Shown piece by piece: positions 1 through 7,605 of a stretch of DNA of 64,000 nt (position 1 is the first letter of the stretch; each line of letters opens with the position of its first letter). The notes beneath the pieces are model-generated. The model was not told the DNA's origin. It searched no databases and saw only the letters and a program-made list of their open reading frames with translations. This stretch comes from Paragemmobacter amnigenus (GTDB lineage Bacteria > Pseudomonadota > Alphaproteobacteria > Rhodobacterales > Rhodobacteraceae): the NCBI RefSeq assembly GCF_009908265.2, contig NZ_JAAATX020000010.1, positions 150,292 to 214,291 on the forward strand, in the 5' to 3' direction. A program made the translations under genes and the position numbers.

Positions 1-343
1 TGCCCAGCGTCGGCTTGGTGGCGATGCGGCGTTTCGGGGTGACGAGGGCCTGACGGATCAGGTCGGCCAGACGGTCGCGCGCGATCTCGCGGTTGCGGGC
101 CTGGCTGCGCGTTTCGTCGACCTGGATGACGATGGCGCCTTCGGTCGTCCAGCGGCGGCCGGCAAGGCGTTTGAGGCGGGATTTCACGGGGTCGGACAGG
201 TGGGGGGAGCGCGCGGCCTCGAACCGCAATTCGACCGCGGTGGAGACCTTGTTCACGTTCTGCCCGCCGGGACCGGAGGCGCGGATGAACTGTTCGGTCA
301 GTTCCCAATCGGCGATGGCGAGGGTTTCGGTGATGTGCAGCAT
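1..343 (-). CDS. arfB: ArfB-type peptidyl-tRNA hydrolase (ribosome rescue), C-terminus off the left edge
   Basis: Release-factor-like hydrolase of the ArfB/YaeJ/ICT1 family, which frees ribosomes stalled on mRNAs without a stop codon by cleaving the peptidyl-tRNA. Reading the minus strand from the ATG at 343 gives a protein beginning MLHITETLAIADWELTEQF. The catalytic signature GPGGQNVNKV lies at residues 24-33, with the GGQ tripeptide intact. A basic stretch TPKRRIATKPTLG follows where the window ends, at about residue 114. The family is usually near 140 residues, so mainly the Lys/Arg-rich tail that enters the mRNA channel is missing. There is no separate codon-recognition domain, which separates it from RF1/RF2. 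The start has no good Shine-Dalgarno, and a strong hairpin ends 17 bases before it. Expression may therefore depend on the upstream RNA element. Confidence 0.93.
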   Translation of the reverse strand, partial: MLHITETLAIADWELTEQFIRASGPGGQNVNKVSTAVELRFEAARSPHLSDPVKSRLKRLAGRRWTTEGAIVIQVDETRSQARNREIARDRLADLIRQALVTPKRRIATKPTLG

Positions 344-360
344 GGGCGGGGTCCGCAAGA

Positions 361-389
361 GAAAGGGTCGCCTGCGCGGCGACCCTTTC
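361..389 (-). terminator. Perfect 12-bp hairpin between the small RNA and arfB (terminator or attenuator)
   Basis: The sequence gaaagggtcgcc, a 5-base loop, then ggcgaccctttc forms a perfect 12-bp stem. On the minus strand it is followed by TCTTG, a poor U-tract. It ends 17 bases before the arfB start codon. It can act as the terminator of the upstream small RNA, as an attenuator of arfB, or as a processing stem. Confidence 0.7.
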
Positions 390-460
390 CGAGATCCAAG
401 GAGATGGGCCAGTTAGGTTTCAAGCCCAATCAGGTGGTCTGTCTGGCTGAGGGGCTGCCC

Positions 461-517
461 TCAGAAAACACGCCTCCGGACTGTCCCGACACCTCTCTCC
501 AATGTAGCTCTAGACAC
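461..517 (-). CDS. 18-codon Arg-rich leader peptide with an extreme Shine-Dalgarno
   Basis: A GTG start at 517 sits 7 bases after AGGAGG, the best spacing for initiation. The peptide reads VSRATLERGVGTVRRRVF (first residue read as Met) and stops with TGA at 461-463. Codon choice is unlike the rest of the window: TCT, AGA, GCT, ACA, TTG, AGA, GGT, ACA, AGG and GTT, including two AGA and one AGG arginine codons that are rare in G/C-rich genomes. Five of 18 residues are Arg. These properties fit a regulatory leader peptide where ribosome pausing is sensed, but coding is not proven and the codons may simply reflect RNA structure. I do not recognise a protein family. Confidence 0.45.
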   Translation of the reverse strand: MSRATLERGVGTVRRRVF

Positions 518-552
518 TGGATCACCTCCTTTCGATGGGTTACCGATAGAGG

Positions 553-581
553 TAGCGTGGCACAGATTTTGTGTTTGTCAA
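553..581 (-). promoter_or_regulatory. Candidate promoter for the arfB-proximal small RNA
   Basis: On the minus strand TTGACA (576-581) is followed by a 17-base spacer and ACGCTA (553-558), a weak -10. An 8-bp inverted repeat GGTAGCGT/ACGCTACC (551-558 and 590-597) spans the site and overlaps the yhhQ stop codon. The -35 is consensus; the -10 is the doubtful part. Confidence 0.4.
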
Positions 582-587
582 AGCCTT

Positions 588-1211
588 TTACGCTACCCTT
601 GTGGCAAAGCGGCGGATGGCCAGACGGAAGGGCAGCAGCGCCACCACGTCCACCGCGATCTTGACCAGCCAGTCGGCGAAGCCCAGCGAGACCCAGAAGG
701 GAACGGCGGGACCAAAGCCCAGAAGGGGCATGGTTTCGGCGGCCCATGACACGTCGTTGGCGGGTTCGAGGAAGGCGAAGGTCATCGAGAAGGCCAGCGT
801 GAAGAAGATCACGGTGTCGAGGGTGGAGCCGAGGAAGGTGGAGATGAAGGGCGCCTTCCACCATGCGGCGCGGCGCAGGCGGTCGAAGACGAAGATGTCC
901 AGCAGTTGCGCGCAGAGGAAGGCGAGGCCCGAGCCCAGCGCCACGCGGATTGTGACGAGCGGACCGAATTCGCCCATGATCTGCGTGCCGATGGCCGAGC
1001 AGGCAAGGCCCGTGACGAAACCCGCATAGACCACGCGGCGGGCGGCGGCGGGGCCTTCCAGACGGTTGACGATGTCCGAGACGAGGAAGGCCAGCGGATA
1101 GGTGAAGGCACCCCATGTCAGCCATGTGCCGATCGGATGCTGGACGAGGATGTTGGAGGCCACCACGACGATGGCCATGGCGGCGACGCCATAAAGCGAG
1201 ATGCGGGTCAT
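588..1211 (-). CDS. yhhQ: Queuosine precursor transporter, YhhQ/VUT family
   Basis: Integral inner-membrane carrier of the VUT (DUF165) family, which imports queuosine precursors such as preQ0/preQ1 for tRNA modification. The 207-residue protein starts MTRISLYGVAAMAIVVV and has about six hydrophobic helices with the family's conserved central part (IRVALGSGLAFLCAQLLDIF and FLGSTLDTVIFFTLAF). The start at 1211 is preferred over the upstream in-frame ATG at 1259 because GGAATCTGAC precedes it at good spacing and the family begins here. I see no preQ1 riboswitch upstream. It lies 87 bases downstream of the phytase-like esterase on the same strand. The small RNA promoter begins at its stop codon. 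Confidence 0.9.
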   Translation of the reverse strand: MTRISLYGVAAMAIVVVASNILVQHPIGTWLTWGAFTYPLAFLVSDIVNRLEGPAAARRVVYAGFVTGLACSAIGTQIMGEFGPLVTIRVALGSGLAFLCAQLLDIFVFDRLRRAAWWKAPFISTFLGSTLDTVIFFTLAFSMTFAFLEPANDVSWAAETMPLLGFGPAVPFWVSLGFADWLVKIAVDVVALLPFRLAIRRFATRVA

Positions 1212-1298
1212 GTCAGATTCCGTTTTGACAAGGTCGCGGAGACTTGGCCCCCCGCGCATCGGGGGACGCGCGGCCCCTACGCCTGTGGCGCGGTGCTG

Positions 1299-2195
1299 TC
1301 AATCGGGCAGGCGGTATTCGACGATCTCGGTCGTCTGGAAGAAGTTGTAATTGTCGTCCGAGATCAGGGTCAGCCGGATCGCCCCATCCGGCCCGCGCCA
1401 GACCGAGATGCCTTCGAGGTTGTCGTGCAGGCCGGTGGGGGATTGCAGGTCGGTGCGTTCGTCGGTCAGGCCGGACTCCGACAGGGCAAAGCTGCGGACG
1501 CGGCTGGCGAAACCGGCGATGCCGTGGAATTCGCGTTCCAGCAGGTAGAAGCGCCCGTCAGGTCCGATATCGGCGCCTACGGCAAGAAAGCCCCCGTCAC
1601 GGCGCAGGGCGAAGGGCTGGTCCCATGTGCCGTTGCGAAAGCGCCAGAGGGGAAAGGGCCGTTCCATCCGGCCCGAGCGTTCGGGCAGGGTGTAGAGCGT
1701 GCCGTCGGGGGCGATGGCCAATGCCTCGAGCGCGGAGTTGGTCTGGAGCGTGGCGAATTCCGGCGGGGTGGGCAGGTTTTCGGCAGGTCCGTCGAGCGTG
1801 GCATAGCGCAGGACGCGGGCGACGTTTTCGAAGGAGACGAAGGCGGTGCCATCGGGGGCGATGGCCAGCCCTTCGGAATCGTTGCGGCCCTTTTCCAGCG
1901 GGCCGTCGCCCTTGCCCCGCAGGAGGCGCAGGGGGGCGGCGGTGATGGCGGTGATGCGGCCCTGCGCGTCGCGGGTGATCGTGCCGGCGGTCCATGCGCC
2001 GCGGTCGGAAATGGCGGTGAAGCGCAGCCCGTCAGCGGAAAGCTCGATGCCCGAAAGGCCGCCGAAGGCGTCATCCGGCATCGTCCATTCGTAGGAACCA
2101 AGAAAGCCCGCCGGTGCGGGCGGGCTGGCGCTGCCTTGCAGTGCGAGGGCCAGACAGGCCGCCGCCGTCAGGGCGAGGAGAGGACGTTTCGGCAT
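1299..2195 (-). CDS. Exported esterase-like protein of the phytase-like beta-propeller family
   Basis: The 298-residue protein has a Sec signal peptide ([18 protein letters not shown]) and the pattern of the 'esterase-like activity of phytase' family: [20 protein letters not shown] near the start, [36 protein letters not shown], and [12 protein letters not shown] near the end. These repeated xGLAxAPDG blades fit a periplasmic beta-propeller that may act on phosphoesters. The substrate cannot be named. The start overlaps the end of mepA by 28 bases, so the two are co-transcribed and probably translationally coupled. The ribosome site is weak, consistent with coupling. Function is inferred from family only. 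Confidence 0.82.
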   Translation of the reverse strand: MPKRPLLALTAAACLALALQGSASPPAPAGFLGSYEWTMPDDAFGGLSGIELSADGLRFTAISDRGAWTAGTITRDAQGRITAITAAPLRLLRGKGDGPLEKGRNDSEGLAIAPDGTAFVSFENVARVLRYATLDGPAENLPTPPEFATLQTNSALEALAIAPDGTLYTLPERSGRMERPFPLWRFRNGTWDQPFALRRDGGFLAVGADIGPDGRFYLLEREFHGIAGFASRVRSFALSESGLTDERTDLQSPTGLHDNLEGISVWRGPDGAIRLTLISDDNYNFFQTTEIVEYRLPD

Positions 2196-3055
2196 TGTCT
2201 GGGCAGATCGGCAAGGGTGTAGTCGCGCGCGCCGCGCTCACGCGGGGCGGGCTGGGCATTCGGGTCCGGTTCGGGGTTGAGGTATTCGTCCGAGACCCAC
2301 CACATCAGCGTCTCGTCACAGCCGTCGCCGCCTTTCGACAGTTCATCGACGGTGGGGGTCTGCGTCTCGCACTGGCGGGCGCCGCGGGGGCATTTCAGGC
2401 GGACGTGGAAATGGGTGTCATGCCCCGCCACGGGGCGGATCTTCTGGAGCCACTTGCGGTCGGCGCGGGTGGCGGTGCGGCACATCTCGATCTTGACGGC
2501 GGCGGCGACGAAGATGCGGTCGACGCGCGGATCGGATGCGGCGGCCTGCAGAAGCGCGGCATGGGCGGGGGTCCAGTTGTCGGTGACGCTGCGCTGGTCG
2601 GCGGAGCGGACGGGGATCGACGAGATATCCTCGCGTTCCTGCCGCGACAGGTCGAGGCGGCGGGGGGGCAGCATCCAGATGTCGGCGTCCAGCCCGATCT
2701 GGTGGCTGGCATGGCCGCTGGTCATCGGGCCGCCGCGGGGCTGGCTGATGTCGCCGATATAGAGGCCGGCCCAGCCGATCTGCGTGGCGGCGCGGCTGAG
2801 GTCGACGAGGTAGTCGATCATTACCGGATGGCCGAAGTTGCGGTTGCGCGACAGGCGCATGGCCTGCCATGTGGGCCCCGTCTCGGGCAGTTCGACAAGG
2901 CCGTCCGCGCAGCCCTTGGCGTAGCTGCCATAGGGCATGGGGCGGCTGGAGCTGGGCTGGTCCACCGCGCCGAAAAGCTGGTTCGCCTTGGTCTCTGCCG
3001 TTGCCGGCAGCGCGAGGGCGACTGCCAGTGCCAATCCTGCCAATGACTTGAACAT
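2168..3055 (-). CDS. mepA: Penicillin-insensitive murein DD-endopeptidase MepA
   Basis: LAS-type zinc peptidase that cuts D-Ala-meso-DAP cross-links in peptidoglycan in the periplasm. The 295-residue protein has a signal peptide ([17 protein letters not shown]). It shows the two metal-ligand motifs of the family: [15 protein letters not shown] in the middle, with the His-x6-Asp pattern, and [13 protein letters not shown] toward the C-terminus. Length fits the family (about 270-300). The ATG at 3055 overlaps the stop of the upstream MFS gene as TGATG, so I prefer it to the GTG three bases earlier. It sits in a minus-strand series: MFS, mepA, esterase, yhhQ. Confidence 0.93.
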   Translation of the reverse strand: MFKSLAGLALAVALALPATAETKANQLFGAVDQPSSSRPMPYGSYAKGCADGLVELPETGPTWQAMRLSRNRNFGHPVMIDYLVDLSRAATQIGWAGLYIGDISQPRGGPMTSGHASHQIGLDADIWMLPPRRLDLSRQEREDISSIPVRSADQRSVTDNWTPAHAALLQAAASDPRVDRIFVAAAVKIEMCRTATRADRKWLQKIRPVAGHDTHFHVRLKCPRGARQCETQTPTVDELSKGGDGCDETLMWWVSDEYLNPEPDPNAQPAPRERGARDYTLADLPRQCRNVLSSP

Positions 3056-4425
3056 CACGCCTGCTCGCCCTTTGCCCGCACGAAGGATAGCAGAACGAGG
3101 CCGATCAGGAACATCACGATCAGCGGAGAGATGCCGATGCGCTGCGATCCGCTGAGATAGGTGGCAAGGGCGATCAGCGCGGGCGAGATGAAGGAGGCGA
3201 CCTTGCCCGACAGGGCGTAAAGGCCGAAGGCTTCGGTCGCGCGGTCGGGGGTGGTGTGGCGGACCATCATGGTGCGCGAGGCGGCCTGAAGCGCCCCGCC
3301 CGCCGCGCCGATGAGCGCGCCGCAGGCGAAGAAGATGGTGTCCGATGCGCTGGAGGCAGGGTCGAGCGGGAGGCCCCAGAGCGACTCGCGCGTCATGCCG
3401 ACGATGACGAGGCAGACGAGCATCAGGACCACGATGCAGAAGGCGATCACGGGTTTGGGGCCGAAGCGGCGGTCGGCCTTGCCGCCGATCCAGCTTGCGA
3501 CCATCGCCGTCACCGCGCCCACCACGCCGAAGACGCCGATCTGCGTGATCTCCCAGTTCAGCACGCCCGAGGCATAGACCCCGCCGAAGCCGTAGAGCGC
3601 GTTCAGCGCATCGCGGTAGAAGAGCGACGAGGCAAGATAGGCCGAGAGGCTGCCGCGCCAGCGGAGCGAGGCGAGAAGGTCGCGCAGGCTGGCGAAGGCA
3701 AGGCCGAGGTTCAGGGGGCGGCGTTCGGTGCGGGGTTCACGCACCCAGAGGAAGAAGGGGATCATGAAGACCGCATACCAGAGCGCGGTGAAGGGACCGA
3801 CGGCGCGCGTCCCCTCGCGCGCTTCGGGGTCGAGGCCGAGGATGGGGTCGAGGCCGATCAGCGTTTTCCCCGTCGCGCTGTTTTCGGCAAAGAGCGCGAG
3901 CATCAGGATCAACGCGAGCAGCCCGCCCAGATAGCCGAAGGCAAAGCCCGAGCCGGAAATGGCGCCCATGTCGTCATGGTCCGAAAGCGAGGGCATCAGG
4001 GCGTTGGTGAAGATGGTGGCGAATTCCATGCCGATGAAGCCCAGCCCGAAACAGGCCACCGCCCAGAACAGCGTGTCGCCCCCCGGTGCCACGAACCACA
4101 GCGCGGCGGAGCCTGCGACGTAGAAGGCCGAAAAGAACCAGACCCAGACCATCCGCCGCCCCGTGCTGTCGGCAATCGCGCCGAGGATGGGGGCGAAGAT
4201 GGCGATGGCGACGGAGGAAATGGCAAGGCCGAGGCCCCAATAGGCCTGTGCCGCGGCGCCTGCGGCATCGGCATCCAGCCCTTGGGCCATGTACTGGCCG
4301 CGGGCGATCTCGGCGAAGTAGGGGCCAAAGATGAAGGTCAGGAGCAGGGTGTTGTAGGGCTGGCTGGCCCAGTCGAAGAACCACCATCCCCAGATGCGCT
4401 TTCTTGCGCTGACCGTCGCACTCAT
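3055..4425 (-). CDS. MFS transporter, UMF1 (Atg22-like) family
   Basis: A 456-residue integral membrane protein with 11-12 hydrophobic helices. The N-terminal motif WGWWFFDWASQPYNTLLLTF is characteristic of the UMF1/Atg22-like branch of the major facilitator superfamily. A second marker is the loop SWIGGKADRRFGPKPV. Substrates of bacterial UMF1 proteins are largely unknown; the yeast relative exports amino acids from the vacuole. The start at 4425 (MSATVSARKRIW) has AGGGGGCGGGC upstream and matches the family start, so the in-frame extension to 4599 is not used. Its stop is shared with the mepA start. Confidence 0.85.
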   Translation of the reverse strand: MSATVSARKRIWGWWFFDWASQPYNTLLLTFIFGPYFAEIARGQYMAQGLDADAAGAAAQAYWGLGLAISSVAIAIFAPILGAIADSTGRRMVWVWFFSAFYVAGSAALWFVAPGGDTLFWAVACFGLGFIGMEFATIFTNALMPSLSDHDDMGAISGSGFAFGYLGGLLALILMLALFAENSATGKTLIGLDPILGLDPEAREGTRAVGPFTALWYAVFMIPFFLWVREPRTERRPLNLGLAFASLRDLLASLRWRGSLSAYLASSLFYRDALNALYGFGGVYASGVLNWEITQIGVFGVVGAVTAMVASWIGGKADRRFGPKPVIAFCIVVLMLVCLVIVGMTRESLWGLPLDPASSASDTIFFACGALIGAAGGALQAASRTMMVRHTTPDRATEAFGLYALSGKVASFISPALIALATYLSGSQRIGISPLIVMFLIGLVLLSFVRAKGEQA

Positions 4426-4498
4426 GCCCGCCCCCTGCCCTTTCGGCCTTTTGTCGCGATTGAATCGTGAAACCGGCCGTCTGGCAAGGCTGGAGCGG

Positions 4499-5029
4499 TC
4501 AACGGGCGGGGGGCCAGGGCCGCTGCCCCTCGGCCGCGATCCAGGCTTGCACGAAATCGGGCAGGGGCGGGCTTTGCTGCGGCTGGCCCAGCGCGGCAAG
4601 CACGCGGTCGGGCGCGACGATGCCGTCCTTCGAGGTCACGGCCGAGCGGATGACCTGATGGCTGGTGCAGTCGTCGCCCTTCCACATCGATTGTTCGATA
4701 TAGAGGAAGCGGTGGTCCCAGCCGATGCAGCGGCTGTGCATCGTGATGCGGTCGAAGGCGCGGATGCGGCGGCGGTAGCGCACGGTGTTGCCCGCGACCG
4801 TCATCCCCCAGCCATTCGCCGCCAGAACGCGGTGCAGCCCCGTGCGCTGGCCCAGAGGGATACGGCCCAGATCGTAGATCGTCAGCGTGCGGCCATTGTT
4901 CAGTTCGACCCACGGGTCCAGATCCCACGGCCAGCACATATGCGTGCTGACATGCGTGCCCAGCAGCGGAAGGGCGGGGGCATTGCGGAAGACCCACAAC
5001 TCTTTGGCCATGCGGAGGAAGGGATACAT
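4499..5029 (-). CDS. Hotdog-fold acyl-CoA thioesterase-like protein
   Basis: A 176-residue protein with the single hotdog domain of the 4HBT-like/THEM6-like group: the LPLLGTHVSTHMCWPWDLDP segment (20 residues), the helix region WVELNNGRTLTIYDLGRI, and the strand VRYRRRIRAFDRITMHSRCI. Enzymes of this group hydrolyse acyl-CoA or acyl-ACP thioesters in the cytoplasm, but the acyl group cannot be read from sequence. The start at 5029 (MYPFLRMAKELW) is chosen over the ATG at 5137 because AGGAGAG lies 8 bases upstream. It is divergent from yggT, with 134 bases between. Confidence 0.75.
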   Translation of the reverse strand: MYPFLRMAKELWVFRNAPALPLLGTHVSTHMCWPWDLDPWVELNNGRTLTIYDLGRIPLGQRTGLHRVLAANGWGMTVAGNTVRYRRRIRAFDRITMHSRCIGWDHRFLYIEQSMWKGDDCTSHQVIRSAVTSKDGIVAPDRVLAALGQPQQSPPLPDFVQAWIAAEGQRPWPPAR

Positions 5030-5163
5030 GAGCAGCTCTCCTGTCGGCTGCGGGTTGCCCGCTGGGGCGCGGAAGGTCAAGGCGCGACGCTGCGGAAGGG
5101 CGTTGCGGTTTTGGCCGCCAGAGGCTACCTGTGACACAAGCCCTAGTATGCGGAGGCCGCTGA

Positions 5164-5451
5164 ATGACCTCGATCCTGCAAATCCTGCTGCTCATCCTGG
5201 ATGTCGTGCAGTGGGTGATCCTTGCCCATATCATCATGAGCTGGCTGATCAACTTCCAGGTTCTGAACCTGCGCCAGCCGCTGGTCGGGCAAATCTGGGA
5301 TGCGCTGAACCGTCTGCTGGAACCGATCTATTCGCGCGTCCGGTCGGTGCTGCCGAACCTTGGCGGGATCGACCTTGCCCCGCTGGTCGTGCTGCTGGCG
5401 GTCTATGCGCTGCGGATCGTTCTGGTGAACAACGCCGCCGCCTTCATGTGA
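5164..5451 (+). CDS. YggT family membrane protein
   Basis: A 95-residue inner-membrane protein with two hydrophobic segments (ILQILLLILDVVQWVILAHI and IDLAPLVVLLAVYALRIVLV) separated by the conserved LNRLLEPIYSRVRSVLPNLG loop of the YggT family. Family members are linked to osmotic or division functions in various bacteria without a settled biochemical role. A good Shine-Dalgarno GGAGG lies 7 bases before the ATG. A GC-rich hairpin separates it from recQ. Confidence 0.88.
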   Translation: MTSILQILLLILDVVQWVILAHIIMSWLINFQVLNLRQPLVGQIWDALNRLLEPIYSRVRSVLPNLGGIDLAPLVVLLAVYALRIVLVNNAAAFM

Positions 5452-5472
5452 TCTTCACCGCTTCGTAACCAC

Positions 5473-5496
5473 GGGCGGGGCAGGCTTTCCCCGCCC
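5473..5496 (+). terminator. GC-rich hairpin between yggT and recQ
   Basis: GGGCGGGG (5473-5480), an 8-base loop and CCCCGCCC (5489-5496) form an 8-bp stem 21 bases after the yggT stop. There is no T-run, so termination is only plausible. Confidence 0.4.
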
Positions 5497-5524
5497 CGTC
5501 CCGATTCAGGCCCCCTGCCCCGCC

Positions 5525-7567
5525 ATGACCGATCCCGAAACCTTGCTGCGTTCCGTCTTCGGCTTTCCGGGGTTCCGCCCCGGTCAGGCCGAAATCGTGG
5601 CGGCGGTGATGGCGGGGCGCAACACGCTGGCCATCATGCCGACGGGCGGGGGCAAGTCGCTGTGTTTCCAGCTGCCCGCGCTGTGCCGCGACGGGGTGAC
5701 GGTGGTGATCTCGCCTCTCATCGCGCTGATGCGGGATCAGGTGCGGTCGCTGCGCGAGGCGGGGGTGGAGGCGGGGGCGCTGACATCAGGCAATACCGAG
5801 GCCGAGACGGAAGAGGTGTTCTCCGCGCTGGATGCGGGGCGGCTGAAGCTTTTGTACATGGCGCCGGAGCGGTTGGCATCGGCGGCGACGCTGCCCATGC
5901 TGCGGCGGATCGGGACGCGGCTGATCGCGGTGGACGAGGCGCATTGCGTCAGCCAGTGGGGGCATGATTTCCGGCCCGATTACCTGCGGATCGGGGAGTT
6001 GCGCCGCGCGCTGGGCGTGCCGCTGGCGGCATTCACCGCCACCGCGGACGAAGAGACGCGGGCCGAGATCGTGACGCGGCTGTTCGACGGGGTGGCGCCC
6101 GAGACTTTCCTGCGCGGATTCGACCGGCCAAACATCCATCTGGCCTTTGCGGTGAAGGACAATCCGCGCACGCAGGTGTTGCGGTTCGCGGCGGCGCGCA
6201 AGGGGCAGTCGGGCATCGTCTATTGCGCGACGCGGGCCAAGACCGAGACGCTGGCGCAGGCGCTGCGCGAGGCGGGGCATGTGGCCTGCCACTATCACGG
6301 CGGGATGGACCCCGAGGAGCGGCGGCAGGTCGAAATCCGCTTCCAGCGCGAGGACGGGCTGATCGTGGTGGCGACCATCGCCTTCGGCATGGGGATCGAC
6401 AAGCCGGATATCCGCTGGGTCGCCCATGCCGACCTGCCCAAGTCGATCGAGGGCTATTATCAGGAGATCGGGCGCGCGGGGCGTGATGGCGCGGCGGCCG
6501 AGACGATGACGCTTTACGGTCCCGACGACATCCGGCTGCGGCGGGCGCAGATCGACGAGGGGATCGCGCCTGCGGACCGCAAGGCGGCGGATCATGCGCG
6601 GCTGAATGCGCTGCTGGGGCTGGCCGAGGCGATGGGCTGCCGACGGCAGGTCCTGCTGGGCTATTTCGGCGAGGCGGCGGAGCCTTGCGGGAATTGCGAC
6701 CTGTGCGACCGACCTGCGGTGCTGTTCGACGCGACCGAGGCGGTGAGGAAGGCGCTGTCGGCCATCCTGCGGACGGGGGAATGGTTCGGGGCGGGGCATC
6801 TGATCGACATCCTGACGGGGGCGGCGACGGACAAGGTGCGCGAGCGGGGGCATGACAAGCTGCCCACCTTTGCCGTGGGGCGCGATCTGACCAAGGCCGC
6901 ATGGGGCGCGGTGTTCCGGCAGATGATGGGGCGCGATCTGGTGCGCCCCGATCCGGAGCGGCATGGCGCGCTGCGCATGACCGAGGCGGCGCGGCCCATC
7001 CTGCGGGGAGAGGAGAGCATCACGCTTCGCAAGGATACGGTCGATGCGGCGCGGCCTTCGGTGGCGGTCAAGGCGCTGGTATCCGACGAGGATGCGCCGC
7101 TTCTGTCGGCGCTGAAGGCCAAGCGGCGCGCGCTGGCCGAGGCGGCGGGGGTGCCCGCCTATGTGATCTTCCCCGACCGGACCCTGATCGAGATGGCCGA
7201 GCGGCGGCCCGCCACGCTGGACCAGATGGCGGGGATCACGGGGGTGGGTGCAAAGAAGCTGGAAAGTTACGGGGCAGAGTTCCTTGCCGTGATCGTGGGG
7301 GCGACCGAGCAGGTGCATCCCCAGCGGCTGCGGCTGGCGGGGCAGGCGGCGGGGCCGGTCTTTGACCGGCTGGCCGATGTGCAGGTCGCGCTGTCGCGGG
7401 GCGAGGACGGGACGGGGAAATACCTGTCCGTCACCCATTCCACGCTGCGCCTGATTGCCGAGCGGCGTCCGTCGACCCTGACCGAGTTGCAGCGGATACA
7501 GGGGATGGGCGACCAGAAGGTGGAACGGTTCGGAGAAGCCTTCCTGTCGGTCTTGCGCGAGGCGTAA
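5525..7567 (+). CDS. recQ: ATP-dependent DNA helicase RecQ with two HRDC domains
   Basis: Superfamily-2 3'-5' helicase acting at stalled forks and in RecF-type recombination. The 680-residue protein has Walker A MPTGGGKS (Lys44), DEAH box VDEAHCVSQWGHDF (Asp137-His140), motif VI YQEIGRAGRDG, and the zinc site with Cys residues in GCRRQVLLGYF and PCGNCDLC. A winged-helix RQC region follows (FAVGRDLTKAAWGAVFRQMM). Two HRDC domains close the protein: one from about residue 525 (ALAEAAGVPAYVIFPDRTLI, ending GVGAKKLESYG) and one at the end (TLRLIAERRPSTLTELQRIQ, ending GMGDQKVERFG). E. coli RecQ has one HRDC; two or three occur in some other bacteria. Confidence 0.96.
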   Translation: MTDPETLLRSVFGFPGFRPGQAEIVAAVMAGRNTLAIMPTGGGKSLCFQLPALCRDGVTVVISPLIALMRDQVRSLREAGVEAGALTSGNTEAETEEVFSALDAGRLKLLYMAPERLASAATLPMLRRIGTRLIAVDEAHCVSQWGHDFRPDYLRIGELRRALGVPLAAFTATADEETRAEIVTRLFDGVAPETFLRGFDRPNIHLAFAVKDNPRTQVLRFAAARKGQSGIVYCATRAKTETLAQALREAGHVACHYHGGMDPEERRQVEIRFQREDGLIVVATIAFGMGIDKPDIRWVAHADLPKSIEGYYQEIGRAGRDGAAAETMTLYGPDDIRLRRAQIDEGIAPADRKAADHARLNALLGLAEAMGCRRQVLLGYFGEAAEPCGNCDLCDRPAVLFDATEAVRKALSAILRTGEWFGAGHLIDILTGAATDKVRERGHDKLPTFAVGRDLTKAAWGAVFRQMMGRDLVRPDPERHGALRMTEAARPILRGEESITLRKDTVDAARPSVAVKALVSDEDAPLLSALKAKRRALAEAAGVPAYVIFPDRTLIEMAERRPATLDQMAGITGVGAKKLESYGAEFLAVIVGATEQVHPQRLRLAGQAAGPVFDRLADVQVALSRGEDGTGKYLSVTHSTLRLIAERRPSTLTELQRIQGMGDQKVERFGEAFLSVLREA

Positions 7568-7605
7568 GCGGGCCTATCTGGGCAGGCTAGCCAAAGGAGA
7601 TTGCC

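Larger units (their letters stand above)
361..546 (-). ncRNA. Structured small RNA or arfB leader carrying a full-length Shine-Dalgarno and a mini-ORF
   Basis: On the minus strand this stretch has a TTGACA box, an AAAGGAGGTGATCCA element (519-533), an 18-codon ORF, a CTGAGGG/CCCTCAG hairpin just after its stop (454-471 region), and the perfect hairpin at 361-389. The Shine-Dalgarno is complementary to the whole 3' tail of 16S rRNA. Downstream segments CTCCTT and GGATC can pair with its AAGGAG or GATCC halves, so the site could be masked. Base composition is much lower in G/C than the neighbouring genes. The 5' end near 546 is an estimate from the promoter. It could be an independent small RNA or the untranslated leader of arfB. 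Confidence 0.55.

Noticed and set aside
517..534. TGGATCACCTCCTTT on the plus strand looks like the 3' end of a 16S rRNA gene
   Set aside because: No other 16S sequence is upstream, and the minus strand makes sense as a strong Shine-Dalgarno followed by a start codon and ORF.
1212..1298. preQ1 riboswitch upstream of yhhQ
   Set aside because: No pseudoknot-type hairpin and A-rich tail could be found in the 87-base gap; a TTGACA there coincides with the upstream stop codon.
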